NCBI GenBank assembly: GCA_937890525.1
Contig: CALADI010000031.1
Coordinates: forward strand, 1 to 43,544
DNA length: 43,544 nt
Reading direction: 5' to 3'
Source of the DNA: an uncultured Clostridia bacterium
Lineage (GTDB): Bacteria; Bacillota; Clostridia; Oscillospirales; Oscillospiraceae
Below, piece after piece: positions 1 to 7,073 of this stretch. The notes beneath the pieces were generated by a model. The model was not told where the DNA came from, ran no database searches, and worked only from the letters and a program-made list of their open reading frames with translations. The position numbers and the translations under genes were made by a program. Numbering within the stretch: the stretch's first letter is position 1; each line of letters begins with the position of its first letter.

Positions 1-464
1 TAGACCTGCACCGCATTGACCTCTTCCGGGTTGGTCAGGCTCATGCAGTAGTGATAGCTGCCGTCATCCGCCACCATCGCCCGGCCGCAGCGGATCCCCT
101 CCTCCCCGGTGCTGCTCCATACCGTCTGGTAGATCGTCATGTCATCCTTATCCTGCTTCATCACCGTCAGGGCATCTTTATCCATGCCCGTCAGCTTTTC
201 CATGGTAGCAGCAATGTCCCCGGCGGGCTGGGTGGTGACCCGAAGTTCATACCCCTCCCAAGTGTATAGCTGCTCCTGCTCTGCGTCCATAGTCTGCGCC
301 GCAGCCTCCTGCGGCAGATCCATCTGGATCACACCCGCCGCCGGAGGTTCCGGCTGCTCTGCGCTGATGTTGCCCACTGTCTCGAATACCGGCGTCTCCT
401 GCGACGAACAGCCTGCCAATGCCAGAGCAGACATCACAGCGGTGAGCCAAATCCATTTTTTCAT
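1..464 (-). CDS. Putative lipoprotein, C-terminus beyond window edge
   Basis: The N-terminal 154 or so residues are present; the stop codon lies left of base 1. The protein begins MKKWIW, has a short hydrophobic stretch and then a lipobox ending LALAGC at residues 15-20. It is therefore probably a lipid-anchored surface protein cut before Cys20 by signal peptidase II. A Pro/Glu/Ala-rich linker follows, then a domain with the text EGYELRVTTQ and YHYCMSLTNP. I do not recognise this domain. The start at 464 was chosen over the ATG at 470 because the AGGGGGG ribosome site ends 1 base before 470 but 7 before 464. It is divergent from the DUF1294 gene. Lipoprotein status is visible in the sequence; the function is unknown. 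Confidence 0.75.
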   Translation of the reverse strand, partial: MKKWIWLTAVMSALALAGCSSQETPVFETVGNISAEQPEPPAAGVIQMDLPQEAAAQTMDAEQEQLYTWEGYELRVTTQPAGDIAATMEKLTGMDKDALTVMKQDKDDMTIYQTVWSSTGEEGIRCGRAMVADDGSYHYCMSLTNPEEVNAVQV

Positions 465-492
465 GTTCATTCCCCCCTGAAAGGTTTTTACT

Positions 493-765
493 ATGGGATT
501 TTTTCTTCTCTATCTTCTTCTAATCAATGCGCTGGCCTTCGTACTTATGCTGGTGGACAAGCGCCGTGCCAGAAAAAATCTGTGGCGGATCCGAGAATCC
601 ACCCTGTTCGCCGCCGCCATCGCCGGCGGAAGCATCGGAATCCTAACGGGAATGTATGCAGTCCGGCATAAGACCCGGCACCGTTCCTTCGTGATCGGGA
701 TCCCTGCGATCCTCGCCATCCAGACCGTTGGACTTGTTTTGGTGTTAATGCATTTTTATGCTTGA
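493..765 (+). CDS. DUF1294 family small membrane protein
   Basis: This 90-residue protein has three hydrophobic segments (about residues 2-20, 38-54 and 67-88). It carries the family signature: a basic patch with DKRRARKNLWRIRE after the first segment, then a GGS.G...GMY.VRHKTRH motif in the middle. DUF1294 proteins are small inner-membrane proteins of unknown function. The length is normal for the family. An AAAGG ribosome site sits 8-10 bases upstream of the ATG. The stop codon lies inside the -35 box of the next promoter, so the gene ends exactly where the tRNA-Ser unit begins. No functional partner is evident nearby. Confidence 0.88.
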   Translation: MGFFLLYLLLINALAFVLMLVDKRRARKNLWRIRESTLFAAAIAGGSIGILTGMYAVRHKTRHRSFVIGIPAILAIQTVGLVLVLMHFYA

Positions 766-790
766 CAAAAATGACGAGTCATGCTAGAAT
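762..790 (+). promoter_or_regulatory. Sigma-A promoter of tRNA-Ser(GCT)
   Basis: A perfect TTGACA (762-767) and TAGAAT (785-790) are separated by 17 bases, about 33 bases before the tRNA 5' end. The -35 box contains the TGA stop codon of the DUF1294 gene. Confidence 0.85.
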
Positions 791-823
791 GTAGCAGTAC
801 GGTTCAGATTTGAGCCGTGTTTT

Positions 824-915
824 GGAGTGATACCCAAGAGGCCGAAGGGGCTCCCCTGCTAAGGGAGTAGGCGGTCAAAAGCCGCGCGAGGGTTCAAATC
901 CCTCTCACTCCGCCA
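824..915 (+). tRNA. tRNA-Ser (anticodon GCT)
   Basis: The acceptor strands GGAGTGA (824-830) and TCACTCC (905-911) pair perfectly. The anticodon arm CTCCC-loop-GGGAG shows GCT at 858-860. A long variable arm, GGCGG.../CCGC, is typical of class II serine tRNAs. The T-arm GAGGGTTCAAATCCCTC and an encoded CCA (913-915) are present. It reads AGC/AGT serine codons. Confidence 0.97.
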
Positions 916-921
916 AAGCAA

Positions 922-957
922 AACCGGAAGTTTCTAATAAACTTCCGGTTTTTTCTT
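922..957 (+). terminator. Rho-independent terminator after tRNA-Ser
   Basis: A 12-bp perfect stem, AACCGGAAGTTT with AAACTTCCGGTT, closes a 5-base loop and runs into a T-rich tail. It ends the tRNA transcript. Confidence 0.9.
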
Positions 958-1263
958 CTTTTTAGGTTGAATCTGCCACTTTTCAGAAAAGATAAGTTTT
1001 GCATAATTTAATAGGATTTCTGTATATGCAATCAAATTTGGCAATGAATAACTCAAAATGGCAATAACCATGACTATTCTCTTATTCTGTTAGTGACTCA
1101 CTTCTGATTTTGCCTGACGATCTTACACCTTTTTCGAGAGCTCGCGATCAAGCGTACAGTTATTCGTATCTATAGAAATTGTTGATATACCAGTAAATCT
1201 CCACAAGTTTACTTCTGTTGCGTATTTCCCCTAGAAATATCCCAATTTTGTATGGTGAGTGTA
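958..1263. other. AT-rich intergenic stretch, no gene seen
   Basis: About 300 bases that are clearly more AT-rich than the flanking chromosome. Only frames of a few tens of codons without ribosome sites occur on either strand. I found no tRNA, hairpin terminator or repeat of the tRNA-Ser 3' end here. It marks the left end of the accessory patch that reaches to about 2930. Confidence 0.5.
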
Positions 1264-1578
1264 TTATGAGATCTTAAATCTTGAGTTAATCAAAGCAATA
1301 ACAGCTCTATCTGCTCCTTCATATTGTGCGAACCCCAATAGATGAAGTGCTGCACACGCAAAATCAGATACTCGAAAACCAGCATTGCGAGCGAAAACAT
1401 AGGTGTCATCATTCTTTAGATACCACAGTTTAGACTCCGTTTTCTTATCTTTCATTTGGTGAAGTACCGATTGAATGATGGCATTTACCCGAAGAACATA
1501 ACTTGAACTAGTAAACCCACCGATAATGGCATCCCTATCCCCATCGATCATGTTTTGAATTCGTTTATCAATCGCCAT
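1264..1578 (-). CDS. Hypothetical protein, 104 aa
   Basis: A good AAGGAGA ribosome site lies 6-7 bases before the ATG (MAIDKRIQ). The protein is soluble and mostly helical in appearance, with no signal peptide or membrane segment. It has alternating helix-like blocks (IIGGFTSSSYVLRVNAIIQS, then FRVSDFACAALHLLG) that resemble a pair of short alpha-hairpin repeats. I do not recognise the family. It lies downstream of two other small minus-strand genes in an AT-rich patch. That setting and size are reminiscent of orphan immunity genes, but this is inference only and no toxin gene is visible. Confidence 0.6.
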   Translation of the reverse strand: MAIDKRIQNMIDGDRDAIIGGFTSSSYVLRVNAIIQSVLHQMKDKKTESKLWYLKNDDTYVFARNAGFRVSDFACAALHLLGFAQYEGADRAVIALINSRFKIS

Positions 1579-1667
1579 ATATTCTCCTTGCCAATGTAAA
1601 AATTCGGTATGCGGCTACTTCCATACTATTTGATGAATACAATGTCAAATCATGCGATTCTCAGTAT

Positions 1668-1961
1668 TTAACAGTAGATTTGTTGTTTGATTTCTTGACG
1701 CATAGCATCAAACAGTTCCTCCACGCCCACATCGTCCAGATAGAACAGGTCGCCATCCTCGAAACGGTTCAACGAAGCTTCCTCGGCACTATCAGCATAT
1801 TCTATCACAAATGCACCATAGGATTTCAGACATCCCAGCGCAATGATCCTTCCATCCTCCAGTTTGTAACATGCCCGGTCACCAATGGTGATTTCAGTAT
1901 ACAGTTCGGCGAAACGCATTTGTAGCGCATCAGCCATCAATTTCATTTCCTTCGAGGTCAT
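1668..1961 (-). CDS. Hypothetical protein, 97 aa (possible immunity-type protein)
   Basis: A compact acidic protein with a central beta-rich segment (GDRACYKLEDGRIIALG, AFVIEYADS) and an acidic FEDGDLFYLDD stretch. It has no membrane segment. A GGGGGAA site precedes the first ATG by a long 12 bases. An internal ATG at residue 9 (MADAL) has AAGGA 10 bases upstream, so the start is uncertain. The reading frame also stays open for over 100 bases upstream without a usable start, which may mean the gene once was longer. The composition resembles small SMI1/SUFU-like or other immunity proteins, but I cannot assign a family. The neighbours are small accessory genes on the same strand. Confidence 0.5.
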   Translation of the reverse strand: MTSKEMKLMADALQMRFAELYTEITIGDRACYKLEDGRIIALGCLKSYGAFVIEYADSAEEASLNRFEDGDLFYLDDVGVEELFDAMRQEIKQQIYC

Positions 1962-2098
1962 AGCGATGTGTTCCCCCTTTTCCTGTCGATATTTTGTAGG
2001 TGGCTCAGATGTTTCGTTCTTTGTATTTACGCATAGGCCTCGGGAAGTTGCAATTGAATCTTGTCTGCGATATCCCCGTTTTGAATTCCTGCTTAAAA

Positions 2099-2257
2099 CT
2101 ATTTTACGGGTTTTCCTGAATGAAATGCATGTCGGGCTTCATTGAGACTCATTTCATTTGCTCCGCCGGGCAAGTCAGGTTTCCAAAGTTGATTGGGGTC
2201 GTTTTCCCAGCCGCAAACGGAACAAATGCTTTCATTTGTTGCGTTCAAGTTCGACAT
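2099..2257 (-). CDS. CPCC-family cysteine-rich small protein, 52 aa
   Basis: This short gene reads from ATG at 2257 to TAG at 2099. It carries the core of the cysteine-rich CPCC family (PF14206): ICSVCGWENDPNQ followed by GGANEMSLNEAR. The second CxxC and the GGAN..SLNEA block are the family's most recognisable parts. The first CPCC pair usually found at the N-terminus is absent, so this copy is either naturally short or 5'-truncated. An AAGGAGG site lies about 10 bases upstream, and a TCGACA/TACAAT promoter sits at 2319-2347. CPCC proteins are presumed zinc ribbons of unknown function, often scattered among accessory immunity-type genes. Confidence 0.65.
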   Translation of the reverse strand: MSNLNATNESICSVCGWENDPNQLWKPDLPGGANEMSLNEARHAFHSGKPVK

Positions 2258-2318
2258 TCCAATATTCCCCTCCTTCTTGTGCTTTGAAGTGCGGACGAAT
2301 TATCGCCGTTCCTTTTCT

Positions 2319-2347
2319 ATTGTAGCAGGTATGCCTTTACTTGTCGA
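2319..2347 (-). promoter_or_regulatory. Predicted promoter of the CPCC gene
   Basis: On the minus strand TCGACA (2342-2347) and TACAAT (2319-2324) are spaced by 17 bases. The predicted start lies about 55 bases before the CPCC ATG. It overlaps the 5' end of the weak plus-strand gene at 2331. Confidence 0.5.
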
Positions 2348-2504
2348 TAGTTATTCATTTTCAGATATATGCTACAAAGTTAAATATGTGTCTAAGGCGC
2401 AGAAAAAGCCCTCAAGCAAACTCGATATCATTCAGAAAATCGTCAACATTCTGCTAGGAATCACAACGATAATCAAAGTGATACACGATATGCTCAAGGG
2501 CTGA
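2331..2504 (+). CDS. Possible small protein with C-terminal hydrophobic helix, 57 aa
   Basis: An open frame from ATG 2331 encodes a basic N-terminal half (KAQKKPSSKLD) and a C-terminal hydrophobic helix (IVNILLGITTIIKVI), giving a single-pass, tail-anchored layout. The ribosome site is poor (AGCAGG directly before the ATG), and the start overlaps a promoter reading the other way. It could be the 3' remnant of a longer gene. It lies 43 bases before the small membrane gene at 2548 and may share its transcript. No family is recognised. Confidence 0.35.
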   Translation: MPLLVDSYSFSDICYKVKYVSKAQKKPSSKLDIIQKIVNILLGITTIIKVIHDMLKG

Positions 2505-2547
2505 ATCCTACAACCCTATTATATACCAAGAAAGGGTGAACCACAAT

Positions 2548-2736
2548 ATGTTTCATCGATTTTGCAAGACTTTATCTAAAAACTTCTGCATTTACCTACT
2601 CGCCGGTTTCAATTTGATCTATGCGATCATAAACAGGTCGTATGATTGGCTGCTCTGGGTTTCTGTTGGGCTGGTTGTACTCTCTCTGATTTTGAATCTC
2701 ATCAGCGCAGCAAAGGGGGACGATGACGATGCTTAA
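2548..2736 (+). CDS. Small two-helix membrane protein, 62 aa
   Basis: The ATG at 2548 follows an AAAGGGTG site by 9 bases; a GTG 12 bases earlier lies inside that site and was rejected. The protein has two hydrophobic helices (about residues 12-27 and 33-52), a basic N-terminus and a very acidic tail ending GDDDDA. Its last codons overlap the start of the XRE gene by 8 bases, so translation of the two is probably coupled. I do not recognise the family. A pairing of a small membrane protein with a small Cro/C1 regulator suggests a two-gene module whose role cannot be read from sequence. Confidence 0.65.
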   Translation: MFHRFCKTLSKNFCIYLLAGFNLIYAIINRSYDWLLWVSVGLVVLSLILNLISAAKGDDDDA

Positions 2737-2923
2737 ACTGAAACAGCTTCGCAAGGACGCCGGCTTATCCATAAGGGCTTTGTCAGAACGAAGCGGTGTA
2801 CCGCAGAGAACCATCGAGGACATTGAAGCCCGCGGCGATTGTCGGATCTCTACCGCTTTTGCCCTTTGCAAGGCTCTGAACTGCAAACTGGATGATTTTT
2901 ACAACGATGAGGCTGAAGAGTGA
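2729..2923 (+). CDS. Cro/C1-type (XRE) helix-turn-helix protein, 64 aa
   Basis: Almost the whole protein is a single XRE DNA-binding domain. LKQLRKDAGLSIRALSERSG contains helices 1-2, VPQRTIEDIE the recognition helix, and ISTAFALCKALNCKLDDFY the closing helices. The start at 2729 is preferred to 2723 because AAAGGGGG ends about 9 bases upstream of 2729 but only 3 from 2723. It overlaps the preceding membrane-protein gene. Stand-alone XRE proteins of this size usually autoregulate small accessory operons. Its target here is presumably its own transcript or the divergent small genes (inference). Confidence 0.85.
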   Translation: MLKLKQLRKDAGLSIRALSERSGVPQRTIEDIEARGDCRISTAFALCKALNCKLDDFYNDEAEE

Positions 2924-2996
2924 TGCAATATATAAATTGCATTGCTATGACCGAAGTTACAAGATCGTTCAAGCTAAGATTTATGAGTATAGCGTG

Positions 2997-3031
2997 AAAA
3001 AGGTCGGGGAGTTTGTCTCCCCGACCTTTTT
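2997..3031. terminator. Bidirectional terminator between XRE gene and nucleoside kinase
   Basis: A perfect 15-bp stem, AAAAAGGTCGGGGAG with CTCCCCGACCTTTTT, surrounds a 5-base loop. A runs on one side and T runs on the other make it usable from both strands. It separates the AT-rich patch from the core minus-strand block. Confidence 0.9.
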
Positions 3032-3035
3032 GTCA

Positions 3036-4736
3036 TTATTTCCGATAGAAGGTATTGCCGCCGATGAATTCCCGGATCAGGCTGGTGGGCGGGATCTCGT
3101 CATCCACGCTGGCTTCCCGGACAAAATTCAGAATCTTGACCATGGCTCTGACCTCGTCATAATAGGGATTCTCCGGCTGGACTGCGGTCAGCAGCGGATA
3201 GATATGCTTCTTCAGCACCGCCAGTTCATACAGAGTGGAACTGTTGAAGATCACATCCGCTTCCTCCTGATAAGGGAAGATCCATCTGCGCTCCCCGCGC
3301 TGTACCGAATCCCACATGGACAATGTGTGCTCCACCGACGCACCACGGGTCTCATAATCCCGCACCGTTCTGCGCAGCAGCCGCAGATAACTGGTGGGGA
3401 TGCGGTTGTGATTGTCCAGATTCAGGGGCAGCAGGGCGCTGACATACAGTTTGAAGATCAGATTGGGCTCCACATGCTCCGGGGTCAGCACCGGGTTCAG
3501 TGCGTGGAGTCCCTCGACGATGACAACGCCGTCCTCCTTCAGCCGAATGCGTCTGCCGTTCCATTCCCGCTTGCCGGTCTTGAAGTTGAACTCCGGCAGT
3601 TCGATCTCCTCCCCTTCCACCAGACGGCGCAGGTGATCCCGGATCAGATCGGTGTCTAAGGTGTTGATGTGCTCCAGATCCAGCTTCCCGTCCGGGCCGG
3701 GCTGGATGAGGCTGCGGTCGATGTAATAGTCATCCAAGCTCAACGAGATCGGGTGCTTGCCGTGCACCCGAAGCTGCACCGCAAGGCGGTTGGCAGAGGT
3801 GGTTTTGCCGGAGGAACTGGGGCCTGCCAGCATCACCGCTTTGGCGCCCCGCTGGCAGATCATATCGGCGATTTGGGAGAACTTCTTTTCGTGGAGTGCT
3901 TCGTTGACCCGGATCAGTTCCCGGATCTTGCCGCTGCACACCAGATCATTCAGATCCGCAACGCTCTGGCATTCCATCAGCGTGCACCAATGCTCGCTCT
4001 CGGCGCAGACCCGGAAGAAATTGGGCATCTGGGTGAAGTTTGCCAGATGATCCGGCTCCAGCGGATCCGGGAAAATGAACATGAACCCACCGTCCACCGG
4101 TACGATATCCCACACGGAGAGATACCCGGTGGAGGGCATCATCTCGCCGTAGTAATAGTCAGAGAAGCCATCATAGGAATACACATCGAAATGGGGCACC
4201 GTTCTCCACGACAGCAGGCGGGCCTTGTCCTCCTGCCCTTCCCGGCGGAAATCCTCCTGCGCCTGCTGGGTGGTGATCCGCCTGCGAAGCAGAGGGATAT
4301 CCTGCCGGATCAACTCGGCAACCCGTTCCTTGAGGGCCTGAGCAGAGAATTCTGCACACTCCACCTCAATATATACCCCCTGCCCCATGGTGAAGTTCAT
4401 CTTTGCGGTGACGCCGGGATAAAGCTGCCACAGCGCCAAAAACAGGACGAACTGAACCGTTCTGGTATAGGCTTCCCGCCCGGTGGGATCGTTGTAGCGC
4501 AGCAGCCGCACCCGTCCATTGGATGCCGCCATGGCTCTTCGCTGGGAGGGTACGGGCTCTGCATCGGTGGGCTGACGCACAGGGACATAGTTTAAGGTAA
4601 AGACTTCACCGGCGATCTTCGCCGCCAGCGGACGGCGGGACAGCCGGGGATCATCAAGCCCAAGTTCTCGGATCAGATCCAGAAGGGTCTGCCCCGGTTC
4701 TGCCTCAACACAATGATTGTCGATCCATAGTTTCAT
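3036..4736 (-). CDS. Nucleoside (uridine-type) kinase with N-terminal TGS and ThrRS-like domains
   Basis: This 566-residue protein has three parts. Residues 1-60 are a TGS-like domain, and about 70-260 resemble the second additional domain of threonyl-tRNA synthetase. About 290-500 form a uridine-kinase-type P-loop domain with GPSSSGKTT at residues 305-313 and a downstream SLDDYY motif. The family is common in Clostridia and annotated as nucleoside kinase; it is expected to phosphorylate uridine/cytidine-like substrates with NTP in the cytoplasm. GAGGAGG lies 6 bases before the ATG at 4736. The frame continues upstream into metA, but that extension lacks a ribosome site. It sits 50 bases after metA and may be cotranscribed. 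A strong terminator at 2997-3031 closes the unit. Confidence 0.85.
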   Translation of the reverse strand: MKLWIDNHCVEAEPGQTLLDLIRELGLDDPRLSRRPLAAKIAGEVFTLNYVPVRQPTDAEPVPSQRRAMAASNGRVRLLRYNDPTGREAYTRTVQFVLFLALWQLYPGVTAKMNFTMGQGVYIEVECAEFSAQALKERVAELIRQDIPLLRRRITTQQAQEDFRREGQEDKARLLSWRTVPHFDVYSYDGFSDYYYGEMMPSTGYLSVWDIVPVDGGFMFIFPDPLEPDHLANFTQMPNFFRVCAESEHWCTLMECQSVADLNDLVCSGKIRELIRVNEALHEKKFSQIADMICQRGAKAVMLAGPSSSGKTTSANRLAVQLRVHGKHPISLSLDDYYIDRSLIQPGPDGKLDLEHINTLDTDLIRDHLRRLVEGEEIELPEFNFKTGKREWNGRRIRLKEDGVVIVEGLHALNPVLTPEHVEPNLIFKLYVSALLPLNLDNHNRIPTSYLRLLRRTVRDYETRGASVEHTLSMWDSVQRGERRWIFPYQEEADVIFNSSTLYELAVLKKHIYPLLTAVQPENPYYDEVRAMVKILNFVREASVDDEIPPTSLIREFIGGNTFYRK

Positions 4737-4786
4737 ATCGGAACCTCCTCGTGTCGATCCTATGACGGGATCCTTCCGTGTATGTA

Positions 4787-5704
4787 TCAGCGAATAGACA
4801 TAATATCGTATGGCGTCGTCTGATAGACAAAGTAGTTCAGCCAGTTGCTGAACAGTAGATTTGCGTGCCCTCTCCACCGGACAATGGGCTCACGGCGGTC
4901 ATCGTCCTCCGGGAAATAGTTGGCAGGCACATGGATGGGAAGCCCTAGGTCTTTATCCCGCAGGTACTCCCGTTTCAGAGTGTCCGGGTCGTATTCCGAG
5001 TGCCCGGTAATGAAGATCTGCCGCCCTTGATCGTTCATTACGGCGTAGACCCCTGCTTCTTGAGACGACGCAAGGATCTTCAGGCCCTCCGCTCCTTCGA
5101 TGTCCTCCCGTGCCACGGTAGTGTGCCGGGAGTGGGGCACCCAGAATTCATCGTCAAAGCCCCGAAGCAGGATCGCCCGCTTGTAGTCGGCGTGATGGGG
5201 ATAGACCCCAAAGAGCTTTTCCGGCAGCGGTCGCTTCTGGATGCCGTAGTGGTAGTAAAGCCCCGCCTGTGCCCCCCAGCAGATGTGAAGGGTAGAATGG
5301 ACATGGGTCTTGCTCCACTCCATCATGCGGCAAAGTTCCGGCCAATAGTCCACCTGCTCAAAATCCATCTGCTCCACCGGTGCGCCGGTGATGACCATAC
5401 CGTCAAATCTGCGGTCTTTTATCTGGTCGAAGGTCTTGTAGAAGCTGAGCAGATGCTCCTGAGACACATTTTTGGACTGGTGGGTGGACATGGTCATCAG
5501 TTCCAACTGCACCTGCAAGGGGGTGTTGCCCAACAGACGGGAAAGCTGGGTCTCGGTGACGATTTTGGTAGGCATCAGATTCAGCAGAAGGATCTGGAGG
5601 GGGCGGATATCTTGGGTGCAGGCCCGCTGATGATCCATCACAAAGATATTCTCCTGCTGGAGTGTCTGCGCGGCAGGCAGATCGTTGGGGATTTGGATCG
5701 GCAC
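4787..5704 (-). CDS. metA: Homoserine O-acetyltransferase (MetA family)
   Basis: This enzyme activates homoserine in the first committed step of methionine synthesis. The 305-residue length is typical. The catalytic residues are all in place: Cys142 in HICWGAQAG, and His235 and Glu237 in GHSEYD. Residue 111 is Glu (GAPVEQM). In this family Glu111 is known to favour acetyl-CoA, whereas Gly gives succinyl-CoA; the sequence therefore predicts O-acetylhomoserine as product. The start is GTG at 5704, giving the conserved PIQIPNDLPA N-terminus, with AGGGGGA 6 bases upstream. It begins only 14 bases after metY stops, so the two are an operon with complementary enzymes. Confidence 0.93.
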   Translation of the reverse strand: MPIQIPNDLPAAQTLQQENIFVMDHQRACTQDIRPLQILLLNLMPTKIVTETQLSRLLGNTPLQVQLELMTMSTHQSKNVSQEHLLSFYKTFDQIKDRRFDGMVITGAPVEQMDFEQVDYWPELCRMMEWSKTHVHSTLHICWGAQAGLYYHYGIQKRPLPEKLFGVYPHHADYKRAILLRGFDDEFWVPHSRHTTVAREDIEGAEGLKILASSQEAGVYAVMNDQGRQIFITGHSEYDPDTLKREYLRDKDLGLPIHVPANYFPEDDDRREPIVRWRGHANLLFSNWLNYFVYQTTPYDIMSIR

Positions 5705-5718
5705 CTCTGTCCCCCCTG

Positions 5719-7005
5719 TCAGACCTGAGCGATGGCCTGGGCCAGATCCTCGATCAGATCCCCGGCATTTTCCAGACCACAGCTCAGCCGGATCAGATCG
5801 GCACCCACCCCGGCGGCGTCCAGCTCTGCGTCGGTCATCTGCCGGTGGGTGGTGCTGGCAGGATGCAGGCAGCAGGTACGGGAGTCCGCCACATGGGTCT
5901 CGATGGAGCCCAGTTTCAGATTCTTCATGAAGACCTCCGCCGCCTTCCGACCGCCCTTCAGCCCGAAGGAGATCACGCCGCAGGAGCCATTGGGCATATA
6001 CTTTTGCGCCAGCGGATAGTAACGATCCGACTCCAGACCGCAGTACTTGACCCAAGCCACCTTCTCGTTGCTTTGCAGGAACCGGGCGATCCGCAGGGCG
6101 TTATCGCAATGCTGGCGCATCCGGAAGGGCAGGCTCTCCAGCCCCAGATTCAGATAGAACGCATTCTGGGGAGACTGGACGCAGCCCAGATCCCGCATAA
6201 GCTGCGCCGTACACTTGGTGATATAGGCACCCGCCAAACCAAACCGTTCGGTGTAGGTGACGCCGTGGTAGCTTTCATCCGGAGTACACAGTCCAGGGAA
6301 CTTCTCCGGGTAACGAGTCCAGTCGAATTTTCCACTGTCCACGATAACACCGCCCAATGCCGCTCCATGACCATCCATGTACTTGGTGGTGGAGTGGGTC
6401 ACGATGTCTGCCCCCCATTCCATAGGGCGGCAGTTCACCGGCGTTGCAAAGGTGTTGTCCACGATAAGAGGAACGCCGTGGCGATGGGCTGCACCGGCAA
6501 ACTTCTCGATGTCCAGCACCGTCAGGGCAGGATTGGCGATGGTCTCCCCGAAGACTGCCTTGGTGTTCTCCCGGAAGGCTGCGTCCAGCTCCTCGTCGGT
6601 ACAGTCAGGATCCACAAAAGTGACTTCGATGCCCATGCGCTTCATGGTCACGCCGAATAGGTTGAAACTTCCGCCGTAGATCGCGGAACTGGAAATGATA
6701 TGGTCGCCGCAGGATACAATGTTGAACACCGCCAAGAAGTTGGCCGCCTGCCCGGAGCCGGTGAGCATGGCTGCCGTGCCGCCTTCCAGAGCAGCGATCT
6801 TCGCTGCCACCGCGTCGCAGGTAGGATTGGCCAGACGGGAATAAAAATACCCATCTGCCTCCAGATCAAACAGCTTGCCCATGTCCTCTGAGGTCGCATA
6901 TTTGAATGTGGTGCTCTGGCAGATGGGGATCTGCCGGGGTTCACCATTTGCAGGAGTATAGCCCGCCTGAATGCATAATGTTTCGGTATGGAGCTTGGAG
7001 CTCAT
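5719..7005 (-). CDS. metY: O-acetylhomoserine sulfhydrylase (PLP-dependent)
   Basis: A 428-residue member of the Cys/Met metabolism PLP family. The Schiff-base lysine is Lys208 in HSTTKYMDGHG and the PLP-ring aspartate is Asp183 in IVDNTFATP. The N-terminus (TETLCIQAGYTP..PRQIPICQSTTF) and the length are characteristic of the O-acetylhomoserine aminocarboxypropyltransferase branch, which makes homocysteine from O-acetylhomoserine and sulfide. The ATG at 7005 is favoured over in-frame GTG/ATG codons at 7014 and 7011 because GAGGTG lies about 7 bases upstream. It has its own promoter (7045-7073) and is followed by metA. The 5' leader is only about 30 bases, too short for an S-box riboswitch. 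Confidence 0.93.
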   Translation of the reverse strand: MSSKLHTETLCIQAGYTPANGEPRQIPICQSTTFKYATSEDMGKLFDLEADGYFYSRLANPTCDAVAAKIAALEGGTAAMLTGSGQAANFLAVFNIVSCGDHIISSSAIYGGSFNLFGVTMKRMGIEVTFVDPDCTDEELDAAFRENTKAVFGETIANPALTVLDIEKFAGAAHRHGVPLIVDNTFATPVNCRPMEWGADIVTHSTTKYMDGHGAALGGVIVDSGKFDWTRYPEKFPGLCTPDESYHGVTYTERFGLAGAYITKCTAQLMRDLGCVQSPQNAFYLNLGLESLPFRMRQHCDNALRIARFLQSNEKVAWVKYCGLESDRYYPLAQKYMPNGSCGVISFGLKGGRKAAEVFMKNLKLGSIETHVADSRTCCLHPASTTHRQMTDAELDAAGVGADLIRLSCGLENAGDLIEDLAQAIAQV

Positions 7006-7044
7006 GGTCATCACCTCATGAAATCTAATGTTTTGATAGGGTCT

Positions 7045-7073
7045 ATTTTAGCCCCGTAAGCAGTCTTTGTCAA
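7045..7073 (-). promoter_or_regulatory. Promoter of the metY-metA operon
   Basis: TTGACA (7068-7073) and TAAAAT (7045-7050) on the minus strand are spaced by 17 bases. The -35 box overlaps the stop codon of the upstream TlpA-like gene. Confidence 0.82.

Noticed and set aside
958..3030. Site-specific integration at the 3' end of tRNA-Ser(GCT)
   Set aside because: I looked for a repeat of the tRNA 3' end at the far side of the AT-rich patch and saw none, and no integrase gene is present. Composition supports foreign origin, but not this mechanism.
4737..4877. N-terminal extension of the nucleoside kinase reading frame into metA
   Set aside because: It overlaps the well-supported metA 3' end, has no ribosome site, and the internal ATG at 4736 has a GAGGAGG and gives the normal family N-terminus.
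7006..7070. S-box or T-box riboswitch upstream of metY-metA
   Set aside because: The predicted leader between the -10 box and the metY start is only about 30 bases and contains no such structure.
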